A DNA stretch of 5,301 nucleotides from contig WGDQ01000852.1 of NCBI GenBank assembly GCA_015493185.1, positions 1 to 5,301 on the forward strand, given 5' to 3'. This document shows, in pieces, positions 1 to 5,301 of the stretch; the stretch's first letter is position 1, and each line of letters opens with the position of its first letter. The notes below the pieces were generated by a model. It saw only the letters and a list, made by a program, of their open reading frames with translations, had not been told where the DNA came from and made no database searches. Both the position numbers and the translations under genes were made by a program. This stretch comes from Planctomycetaceae bacterium. GTDB lineage: Bacteria > Planctomycetota > Planctomycetia > Pirellulales > JAEUIK01.

Positions 1-2
1 GC

Positions 3-464
3 GGCCATGCGATCCCAGAAGCAACGTACACACTGGTCGAAGGCGTTGAAGTGCTAGCCCTGGGCAGCATCACCACGCCGGGCACCGTAGGCGTGGAAAA
101 CGTCAGCAGTGTCACGCTGGCGGTCACTCCGGAGCAGGCCGCCGCATTGAAGGTGGTGGAAGGCCGTGGCGAGCTTTCTCTGGCATTGCGTGCGACAAAC
201 GAGACCGCAGAGCGTTATCCCACGCAGCGTGTGACCATCGAACAGTTGCTCGGCCTGCGTCAGTCGCCGCGTCCCTTCGTTACCGAAGTGTATCGTGGCG
301 GCTCGCGTCAGACGATTACGTTTGCTCAACAACAGGTTGTTGAAGAAGAGTTCGGCGGCATCGACAGCCTGCTCTTCTCAGGCCCTGTAAGCTCCGAACC
401 GAGCACGCCGGCAAATCAGCCGACCACCACGGACGGAGCTACCTCGGACAAGGCCGGCAGTTAG
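3..464 (+). CDS. cpaB: Flp pilus assembly protein CpaB/RcpC, C-terminal part (5' end cut by window)
   Basis: Periplasmic CpaB/RcpC component of the Tad pilus, thought to work with the outer-membrane secretin. The reading frame is open from base 3 with no stop before it, so the GTG at 51 is internal and the gene starts outside the window; 153 C-terminal residues are visible. Numbered from base 3, residues 8-22 (TYTLVEGVEVLALGS) and 37-46 (VTLAVTPEQA), then ELSLALR at 57-63, form the strand pattern typical of the RcpC/CpaB C-terminal domain. VTEVYRGG at 93-100 matches the 'V-x-RGG' strand that commonly ends the family. After about residue 110 comes a polar Ser/Thr/Pro-rich tail, probably disordered, ending in a TAG stop. 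The N-terminal membrane anchor and SAF domain cannot be seen. The next gene is 179 bp downstream. Family call is confident; partner and role come from family knowledge. Confidence 0.87.
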   Translation, partial: GHAIPEATYTLVEGVEVLALGSITTPGTVGVENVSSVTLAVTPEQAAALKVVEGRGELSLALRATNETAERYPTQRVTIEQLLGLRQSPRPFVTEVYRGGSRQTITFAQQQVVEEEFGGIDSLLFSGPVSSEPSTPANQPTTTDGATSDKAGS

Positions 465-643
465 GAATCGGCCGGGACCGACGACGTTGCCCCAAAACCT
501 TGGCTTCCTTTTTTCGAATGTTTTCGCGGCGGCACGACCTCTGCTGACGACGTGCAGCGGTCGCACCCGCAACGAATCGTGAATCTTTCACGGTGCACAG
601 GCAGCCGAACCCTTTGCCCACACTCACCACGCCCGAAGAAACC
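465..643 (+). other. Intergenic leader between cpaB and the tadG-like gene
   Basis: This gap of 179 bp holds no convincing gene. A weak 4-bp hairpin (CCAA 492-495 / TTGG 500-503) is followed five bases later by a six-T run (509-514). It could act as a poor intrinsic terminator or attenuator, but the stem is too short to call one. A stronger hairpin lies at 576-594 and is listed separately. I saw no well-spaced -35/-10 pair and no sigma-54 (GG-N10-GC) site. The gap is long for a Tad operon, so a separate promoter for the downstream genes is possible but not shown. Confidence 0.45.
576..594 (+). repeat. Perfect inverted repeat / hairpin in the tadG-like leader
   Basis: CGTGAA (578-583) and TTCACG (587-592) are perfect inverted repeats around a TCT loop. 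The stem extends outward by one T-G wobble (577/593) and one A-T pair (576/594), giving eight pairs. It lies about 50 bases before the proposed ATG at 644 and is not followed by a T-run, so it does not look like a terminator. It could be an RNA structure in the leader or a small operator; the sequence cannot decide. It also argues against starting the downstream gene at GTG 593, which sits inside this structure. Confidence 0.5.
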
Positions 644-1831
644 ATGCCCCTTCTGACGACAACCCGACCGTCTCGGCATCTGAACGATCGCCGCGGCGTG
701 GCCACCGGCATCATGCTGGTGCTGCTGCTCGTGGGCATTTTGTTCTTGGGGCTGGTGGTCGAGATGGGCCTTTTGTATCAAGCGCGGCTCCAACTACAGG
801 CGGCGGCCGAGGCTGCGGCATTGGCCGGCGCCGCCGAATTGATGGACGACGACGTGTTGCGTCCTCTTGTGCCGGCCAGTCAGGATGATGACGTCGACGC
901 CGCGCGACGTATCGCGTGGCACTATGCCGGAGCAAACGCGGTAGCCGGCCAAACAATCACTCTGGTCGGCAACACAGGCGGCGCGCCCGCCGATGCGGTA
1001 ACACCCGGCACCGTACACTTCGTGCCTGGTCAGGGGCGACGCTTCGTGCCTCGGCAACCCGGCGGACGCGCCGATACGCTCCAGGTTCATCTGGCACGCA
1101 GCGATGCCAACCGTCATCCAATCGGTTTGTGGTTCACCACGTTTCTGGGCAATCGCGATGCCGACATCGGTGCGATTGCCTGGGCGCGCTTGAATCAGTA
1201 TGTGCTGGGCTTCCGTCCTACGCCGTCGTGCCGTGTTCCCATGCTGCCCTTGGCCGCCATTGAAGACGGCAGCTCTCGTTCATGGACTGCCCAGGCATTC
1301 GCCACACCAGTGCCGGGCGGCAACGATCGCTTCAGCATCGCGCAGCGAACCGGAGCCGTGTCGTCCGGCGCCGACGCGATTCCCGAAGTTTTGCTGCAAA
1401 GCAACGACGCCACGCTGTGGCTGTTGCGTCTGCCCGCTTCGGCTCAGGCAACCGACATCGCCCGTCATGTTGCCGAGGGTATCGATGCCGACGATCTGGC
1501 ACCACTCGGCGGCGCGCTATTAGCCACCTCGCCGGGCGGCACACCCCGCGTACTGGGCGCTGCGGCGACAATTCCTTCCGTTGTTGTTCAGGCGCTGCGC
1601 GACGCAATCGGCGCCAACCGCGTTTGGCCGCTCGTGCGCCGGCAATCGCCCGACCAGGTACAGCTCGTTGGCTTCGCGGCCGGCAGGATCGTGCAAGTAC
1701 GGGAAACCAACGGGAATGTCGCCGTTCGCGTGCAACCCGATCAAATAATTACCCCAACCGCGTTGACGTCGCTCGACACGAACAACGCCTTTTACAACCC
1801 GTGGATTGGAAAGCTGGAAATCGTGCACTGA
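644..1831 (+). CDS. TadE/TadG-like pilus assembly membrane protein
   Basis: A predicted 395-residue single-pass envelope protein of the Tad/TadG-like type (PF13400-style N-terminus). Residues 17-62 show the signature: RRG, a hydrophobic segment at about 20-38, then EMGLLYQARLQLQAAAEA and AALAGA, matching the family pattern of a membrane helix followed by an LQxAADAAALAGA helix (E replaces the usual D here). The remaining roughly 330 residues should lie outside the cytoplasm. They contain VLGFRPTPSCRVPMLPLA at 187-204, a single cysteine (196), and no von Willebrand A-type MIDAS (DxSxS) motif that I can see, unlike classical TadG. ATG 644 is chosen because GAAGAA (635-640) precedes it and the translation begins just before the basic RR-membrane-helix signature. 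The in-frame GTG at 593 would add 17 unconvincing residues, lacks a Shine-Dalgarno and lies in a hairpin. It sits between cpaB and cpaF, where secretin/TadZ genes are often found. The exact function is unknown; a minor pilin-like or structural role is inferred. Confidence 0.8.
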   Translation: MPLLTTTRPSRHLNDRRGVATGIMLVLLLVGILFLGLVVEMGLLYQARLQLQAAAEAAALAGAAELMDDDVLRPLVPASQDDDVDAARRIAWHYAGANAVAGQTITLVGNTGGAPADAVTPGTVHFVPGQGRRFVPRQPGGRADTLQVHLARSDANRHPIGLWFTTFLGNRDADIGAIAWARLNQYVLGFRPTPSCRVPMLPLAAIEDGSSRSWTAQAFATPVPGGNDRFSIAQRTGAVSSGADAIPEVLLQSNDATLWLLRLPASAQATDIARHVAEGIDADDLAPLGGALLATSPGGTPRVLGAAATIPSVVVQALRDAIGANRVWPLVRRQSPDQVQLVGFAAGRIVQVRETNGNVAVRVQPDQIITPTALTSLDTNNAFYNPWIGKLEIVH

Positions 1832-1959
1832 GACCGCCCGTCCGGCATAACTGCGCTGATTTTATTCCTCAGGAATTTCAGACTGCTGAGCCCTCAGACC
1901 GCCGGCTCGACGATTCGCATCGCGTGCCGTTGTTCCCACACGAGGAGTTGATACCCCCA
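1832..1959 (+). other. Intergenic leader between the tadG-like gene and cpaF
   Basis: This 128-bp gap has no gene. It contains two small inverted repeats: ATTCC (1864-1868) / GGAAT (1872-1876) with a TCA loop, and CTGA (1886-1889) / TCAG (1894-1897) with a GCCC loop. The hexamer TCAGAC occurs twice (1878-1883 and 1894-1899). Neither stem is followed by a T-run, so transcription probably reads through into cpaF. The cpaF frame stays open through this gap and back into the upstream gene, but that extension has no family resemblance. Confidence 0.4.
1942..1947 (+). promoter_or_regulatory. Shine-Dalgarno of cpaF (decides the start)
   Basis: GAGGAG lies 12 bases before the ATG at 1960. The spacing is on the long side, but this is the only strong purine-rich site in the region. 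The in-frame TTG at 1948 directly abuts it and would be too close. This supports ATG 1960 over the much longer upstream open frame. Confidence 0.6.
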
Positions 1960-3537
1960 ATGATTGTCGCCGATCGTGCAGCCCAACCAACCGACTTCTC
2001 GGAACTCGAGTTCCAAACGATCAAGGCCAACCTTCACGAACAGATGGTCGCCTCGCTCGATCTGTCGCGCATGGGGCAGGTCGATCCGCAAGAGTTGAAG
2101 CCCGAGTTCGAGGCCGTAGCTCAAGAACTGTGTCGACGTCATAAGAAACTCAAAAAGCACCCGTTGAAAGATCGCATGGTGCGCGAGCTGATGGACGAAA
2201 TGTTCGGCCTGGGACCGATCGAACCATTGATGCACGACCCGACGGTGACCGATATTCTGGTCAACCATCCGCACGAGGTGTACGTCGAGCGCGAGGGGCG
2301 GCTCGAGCTCACGAATATCGTCTTCGCCGATGAAAATCATCTGATGCGCATCGTGCAACGAATTGTAGCGCGGCTCGGTCGACGAATCGACGAAGTGAGC
2401 CCCATGGTCGATGCCCGCCTTCCTGATGGATCGCGAGTGAATGCCATTGTGCCGCCGTTGGCGTTGGATGGGCCGAAGCTTTCGATCCGCCGTTTCGGTG
2501 CGGCCCCGCTGGGACTCGACGATCTGCTCTCGAGCGGCTCACTGCTGCCCGAGATGGCACGCTTCCTCACCGCCGCCGTTGAGGCCCGGGTCAGCTTCCT
2601 CATCTCTGGTGGTGCGGGTTCGGGAAAAACAACGCTGCTCAACGCCCTTTCGGCTTCGATTCCTGCGGACGAACGTATTGTGACGATCGAGGATTCAGCC
2701 GAACTGCTGCTGCGCAACAAGCACGTCGCGCGGCTCGAAACCCGACCGGCCAACGTGGAAGGCTCGGGAGAAGTGACGGCCCGCGATCTGGTACGCAATG
2801 CCTTGCGAATGCGACCCGACCGCATTCTCATCGGCGAAGTGCGCGGCCCCGAGGCCCTCGACATGCTGCAAGCGATGAACACGGGCCATGAAGGCTCACT
2901 TACCACCATTCATGCCAACGATAGTCGCGATGCATTGGTGCGGTTGGAGCTGATGTCGGCCATGGCGGGGTTCGAACTTCCGGTTCCCATTCTGCGGCAA
3001 TACATCACCACAGCCATCAAGCTTGTGGTTCATCTGGCCCGACTCAAAGGGGGCGTACGCCGCGTCGTGCGTATTTCAGAACTCGTCGGCACTCGCGACG
3101 GAGCCTACGAGCTGCACGACATATTCCGCTACGAACCGCAGGGCATCGGTGCCGACGGGCGCGCCCGCGGCCGTTTCGTGGCCACGGGCAAAGTGCCGAC
3201 TTTCCTGCCGCGATTTCACGAAATCGGCATCGACCTGCCGGAGTCGTTGTTTGCCCAGCGCGTGATGCGCCAAGCCGAAGCCGACGCCGACGCTTCGAGC
3301 CAACCCATAAACATTACAGACAATGTGGCCACCTCGCCCGCCTCAGACAACAGCGGCGACGAGATGGCACACCAATCGACCGCGTCGCTTCACGCTAGTA
3401 GCTCACAAGAAGCAGCCGACAACTCGCCGGAAAATGGAGACCGGCCGGCTGTTGACGACCTTCCGTTGCTACCGCCAGACACCGAGACAAACGCATCCGA
3501 CGACGCGGCAGCATGGGACTTTCCGCCGCTCGATTGA
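1960..3537 (+). CDS. cpaF: Tad pilus motor ATPase CpaF/TadA (type II/IV secretion ATPase) with acidic C-terminal tail
   Basis: Cytoplasmic hexameric secretion ATPase that powers Flp pilus assembly through the TadB/TadC platform; 525 residues. The N-terminal helical region (about 20-95) includes LMDEMFGLGPIEPLMHDPTVTDI, typical of CpaF, followed by the pilus-ATPase N-terminal domain (about 95-190). All core motifs are intact: Walker A GGAGSGKTT at 217-225 (Lys223), Asp box TIEDSAELLL at 242-251, Walker B RILIGEVRG at 288-296 (Glu293), and His box GHEGSLTTIHAND at 309-321 (His310, His318). The conserved C-terminal part continues to about residue 435 (ATGKVPTF at 408-415). Beyond it is a tail of about 85 residues rich in Asp, Ser, Ala and Pro, which makes the protein longer than a usual CpaF of about 450. 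The tail is predicted disordered and its start is visibly more A-rich than the domain. ATG 1960 follows GAGGAG. tadB lies 67 bp downstream. Confidence 0.96.
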   Translation: MIVADRAAQPTDFSELEFQTIKANLHEQMVASLDLSRMGQVDPQELKPEFEAVAQELCRRHKKLKKHPLKDRMVRELMDEMFGLGPIEPLMHDPTVTDILVNHPHEVYVEREGRLELTNIVFADENHLMRIVQRIVARLGRRIDEVSPMVDARLPDGSRVNAIVPPLALDGPKLSIRRFGAAPLGLDDLLSSGSLLPEMARFLTAAVEARVSFLISGGAGSGKTTLLNALSASIPADERIVTIEDSAELLLRNKHVARLETRPANVEGSGEVTARDLVRNALRMRPDRILIGEVRGPEALDMLQAMNTGHEGSLTTIHANDSRDALVRLELMSAMAGFELPVPILRQYITTAIKLVVHLARLKGGVRRVVRISELVGTRDGAYELHDIFRYEPQGIGADGRARGRFVATGKVPTFLPRFHEIGIDLPESLFAQRVMRQAEADADASSQPINITDNVATSPASDNSGDEMAHQSTASLHASSSQEAADNSPENGDRPAVDDLPLLPPDTETNASDDAAAWDFPPLD

Positions 3538-3591
3538 TTTCGCCTGGTTTTCGAAATTTCTAACGTAGCCTTTGCACCAGAAAAACACCTC

Positions 3592-3596
3592 GGAGG
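3592..3596 (+). promoter_or_regulatory. Shine-Dalgarno of tadB (decides a GTG start)
   Basis: GGAGG lies eight bases before the GTG at 3605, an ideal spacing. The alternative in-frame TTG at 3572 has no Shine-Dalgarno and would place this site inside the coding region. The GTG is therefore the better start, removing 11 residues from the longest reading. Confidence 0.8.
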
Positions 3597-3604
3597 TTGC
3601 GACC

Positions 3605-4528
3605 GTGCAATTCCCGTTCGACCAGTCTCTTGCTTCCGTCGTCGTGTTTGTGGCCGGCGGCACCGTGTGTGCGGCTCTGCTGCTATTGATGCGCGATCTG
3701 GTGTTCGGCGGCCGCCGATTGGCCCGGCAGCAAATGCTGGTTCGGCCGCTGCCACCATACGATACGGTAAGCAGGGGTATGATGGCCGACTTCCGGCGGC
3801 TCATTTACGAAACCGGGCTTGGCATCTCGCCGCTTACCGCGCTGGGCCTGATACTGATGAGTGGTCTGCTGTTGGGTGGGAGCTTGGGCATTTGGTTCGA
3901 CGAGCCGTTGCCGGCATTCGTTGGTCTTGTGATCGGCGTTTTGCTGCCATTGCCATGCTTTGCGTGGCGTCGGGCAAGATATCTGCGCCAGTTGCAAGAA
4001 CAGCTTCCGGATGCCGTCGATCTGCTGATGCGGGCCGTGCGAGCCGGCGAGAGCCTGGATCAGGCCATCGCGCTGGCTGCTGAGGAAATACCCAAGCCGC
4101 TCGGGTTGGAGTTTCAGCGCTGTGCGCGGCAACTCGACATGGGGCTTTCCGTCGCCTCGGCCGTGCAAGGTTTGGCGCAGCGCGTGCCAATGCTCGAAAC
4201 GCGTATTTTTGCCGCCACGTTGGCGGTGCATCGCCGGGCGGGCGGCAATTTGGCCACCGCACTGGAACGCCTGGCAAGCGTCATTCGCGATCGGATCAGC
4301 TACCGCCGACAGTTCCGCGCCGCTTCGGCCGGTGGGCGCATGGCGGCTCTGCTGATTTCATCGGTGGGCGTGTTGGCCTTTGTCGTGCTATGGATCGTGC
4401 AGCCTGAATACTTGAAACCGTTTTTCGAACAACCGATCGGCTGGGCCTTGCTCGGCACAGCCGTCATGTTGCAAGTCGTTGGTTTGTTGTGGGTGTTTGC
4501 CATGCTGCGGAATTCTGAGGAGGCATAG
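3605..4528 (+). CDS. tadB: Tad pilus inner-membrane platform protein TadB (T2SSF family)
   Basis: Polytopic inner-membrane protein that, with TadC, forms the platform driven by CpaF during Flp pilus assembly; 307 residues from GTG 3605. Hydrophobic segments lie at about 10-28, 77-96 and 102-120, followed by a cytoplasmic T2SSF (GspF-like) domain from about 134 and two C-terminal membrane segments at about 246-264 and 279-300. The domain signature is clear: LQEQLPDAVDLLMRAVRAGE at 130-149, then LDMGLSVASAV at 177-187, HRRAGGNLATALERLASVIR at 209-228, and RAASAGGRMAALL at 238-250. PEYLKPFFEQPIGWALLGT at 267-285 is the usual loop before the last helix. Length is normal for TadB. The gene is 67 bp after cpaF and 161 bp before tadC, in the standard cpaF-tadB-tadC order. 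Confidence 0.94.
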   Translation: MQFPFDQSLASVVVFVAGGTVCAALLLLMRDLVFGGRRLARQQMLVRPLPPYDTVSRGMMADFRRLIYETGLGISPLTALGLILMSGLLLGGSLGIWFDEPLPAFVGLVIGVLLPLPCFAWRRARYLRQLQEQLPDAVDLLMRAVRAGESLDQAIALAAEEIPKPLGLEFQRCARQLDMGLSVASAVQGLAQRVPMLETRIFAATLAVHRRAGGNLATALERLASVIRDRISYRRQFRAASAGGRMAALLISSVGVLAFVVLWIVQPEYLKPFFEQPIGWALLGTAVMLQVVGLLWVFAMLRNSEEA

Positions 4529-4689
4529 CGCCTCGGTGCCGCCGGCTTCCGGTGCCCGGACCGGCCGAGCAAACCGTTCGTCCATCATTTTGTTCGTCAT
4601 TTGCCCGCCCGCCTGAGGCACCGCGTCGCCTCGAATATACGCACCTTTAGCCAATCGGTTTCCTTCTTCTACGAAATTCTGGAACCGCC
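4529..4689 (+). other. Intergenic region between tadB and tadC with a possible nested stem-loop
   Basis: A 161-bp gap with no gene. Just after the tadB stop, CTCGG (4532-4536) can pair with CCGAG (4565-4569), enclosing a second stem CCGGT (4549-4553) / ACCGG (4560-4564). No T-run follows, so this is not a canonical terminator; it could slow 3' decay or separate tadB and tadC expression. The AT-richer stretch GAATATAC (4633-4640) has no -35 partner at the right distance, so I do not call a promoter. A weak GGAA (4681-4684) precedes tadC by five bases. Confidence 0.4.
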
Positions 4690-5301
4690 ATGTTGATCGA
4701 ATCGCTTGCCCTCGTGGTCTTCGTCTTCTCCACGTGGTTCACGTTTTTTGCGTTGCGTCGCCTGGTGCGTCGACCACGCACCTCGTCGCCGCGATGGCGG
4801 GCCGCCATGGCCGCCCGCATGGTCCAGTCGCCCGATGCCGCAACGCCGCTTGACCTGGATCTCTGGCGATCGGGTGCCTACGAACCTACCGCGCGACGCG
4901 ACTTCCGGGCGGCACGCGCCATGCTCGTGGCGTTTTGCCTCTGCGCAACAGGTGTGGTTCTAATCTCGACCGATCGCCAGCAGCCCGATCAATGGGCACA
5001 GATTTTCTTCATCGGGGGTGTCGTCACGCTGCTGGCCTACTCGCTGCCACGACTGCATCTGGCGTGGTTGGCGCACCGTCGCGTGCGCCGCATCGAGGCC
5101 GGCCTGCCGGCGGCCGTCGACCTGATCTCCATGTGCCTGGCCGGGGGGCTCTCGCTGGAAGACTCTCTCAGCCGGGCGGCCGATGAGCTCGACTTCGCGC
5201 ATCGCGACGTCGCCCTGGAACTGACCATCGTGCGGCGCCAGGCGCAGGTGGCTTCGCTTACGCAAGCCTTGAAGCATTTTGCCCGCCGGATCGATGCCCC
5301 A
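4690..5301 (+). CDS. tadC: Tad pilus inner-membrane platform protein TadC (T2SSF family), 5' part, open at the right edge
   Basis: Second T2SSF-type inner-membrane platform protein of the Tad system, expected to pair with TadB. The frame from ATG 4690 is open to the last base, giving 204 residues with no stop; the 3' end lies outside the window. A short N-terminal membrane segment lies at about 5-21, then a basic cytoplasmic stretch, then two hydrophobic segments at about 76-93 and 104-120. The T2SSF domain starts with IEAGLPAAVDLISMCLAGGL at 135-154, followed by SLEDSLSRAADEL at 155-167, and DVALELTIVRRQAQVASLTQ at 173-192 continuing into ALKHFARRID at 193-202. This is the TadC version (LCLAGGLSLxxSL) rather than the TadB version (RAVRAGxSLxxAI). 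ATG 4690 fits the membrane-anchor start; the ribosome site GGAA is weak. TadC is usually about 300-330 residues, so roughly one third is missing. Confidence 0.92.
   Translation, partial: MLIESLALVVFVFSTWFTFFALRRLVRRPRTSSPRWRAAMAARMVQSPDAATPLDLDLWRSGAYEPTARRDFRAARAMLVAFCLCATGVVLISTDRQQPDQWAQIFFIGGVVTLLAYSLPRLHLAWLAHRRVRRIEAGLPAAVDLISMCLAGGLSLEDSLSRAADELDFAHRDVALELTIVRRQAQVASLTQALKHFARRIDAP

Noticed and set aside
492..514. Possible intrinsic terminator after cpaB (CCAA/TTGG hairpin followed by six T)
   Set aside because: The stem is only four pairs, half of them A-T, and five bases separate it from the T-run, so termination would be weak at best.
501..516. Possible sigma-54 promoter beginning with TTGGC
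   Set aside because: The required GG-N10-GC spacing is not met: the dinucleotide at the -12 position is TC.
1282..1959. Long N-terminal extension of the cpaF frame, overlapping the tadG-like gene
   Set aside because: The frame is open by high G+C only. Its translation is Arg-rich and lacks family signature, it overlaps a well-supported gene, and a Shine-Dalgarno supports ATG 1960.
1894..2358. Open frame of 154 codons on the - strand opposite cpaF
   Set aside because: It is antisense to the conserved CpaF N-terminal region. Its translation shows no recognisable domain, and its openness follows from the codon usage of cpaF.
511..3555. Shared word TTTTCGAA in the gaps before the tadG-like gene (511-518) and tadB (3548-3555)
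   Set aside because: The same word also occurs inside the tadB coding region near 4421-4430, so it is not specific to leaders.
3683..4231. Open frame of 182 codons on the - strand opposite tadB
   Set aside because: It is a Gln/His/Arg-rich mirror of a well-supported membrane protein gene, without its own ribosome site or family motif.
4603..4641. Possible sigma-70-like promoter before tadC (TTGCCC with TATACG)
   Set aside because: The spacing between the elements is about 29 bases, far from 16-18, and no other -35 candidate fits.

Overview
The window is a G+C-rich stretch with one coherent gene cluster on the + strand: part of a Tad (tight adherence, Flp-type) pilus / type IVc secretion locus. 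From left to right it holds the 3' end of cpaB (rcpC), a gene for a single-pass TadE/TadG-like membrane protein, the motor ATPase gene cpaF (tadA), the inner-membrane platform gene tadB, and the 5' part of the second platform gene tadC, which runs off the right edge. All five are read in the same direction. I found no supportable gene on the - strand, no RNA gene, no CRISPR array and no mobile element.

The organism is most likely a planctomycete (Pirellulales-like). This is inferred from high G+C, loosely spaced genes within one pathway (gaps of about 179, 128, 67 and 161 bp instead of stop/start overlaps), the TadG-like pilus gene next to cpaF, and the style of the CpaF/TadB/TadC sequences. 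No taxonomic marker is present, so this is a lean, not a proof.

Family knowledge suggests how the genes work together. CpaF hydrolyses ATP in the cytoplasm and drives the TadB/TadC platform, which extrudes Flp pilin. CpaB is a periplasmic partner of the outer-membrane secretin. TadE/F/G-like proteins are minor pilin-like or envelope components. The secretin (CpaC/RcpA) and the localisation ATPase (CpaE/TadZ), which often lie between cpaB and cpaF, are absent here. A TadG-like gene occupies that interval, so secretin, TadZ, pilin and prepilin peptidase must be outside the window or elsewhere in the genome.

The less ordinary points are the secretin-less gene order, a long acidic low-complexity tail on CpaF, a TadG-like protein with an unassigned roughly 350-residue extracytoplasmic part, a perfect hairpin in the tadG-like leader, and two genes whose starts are better placed downstream of the longest possible reading (tadG-like at 644, tadB at a GTG at 3605 with a strong Shine-Dalgarno). 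I see no clearly new biological system; this is a recognisable Tad locus with a lineage-specific layout.
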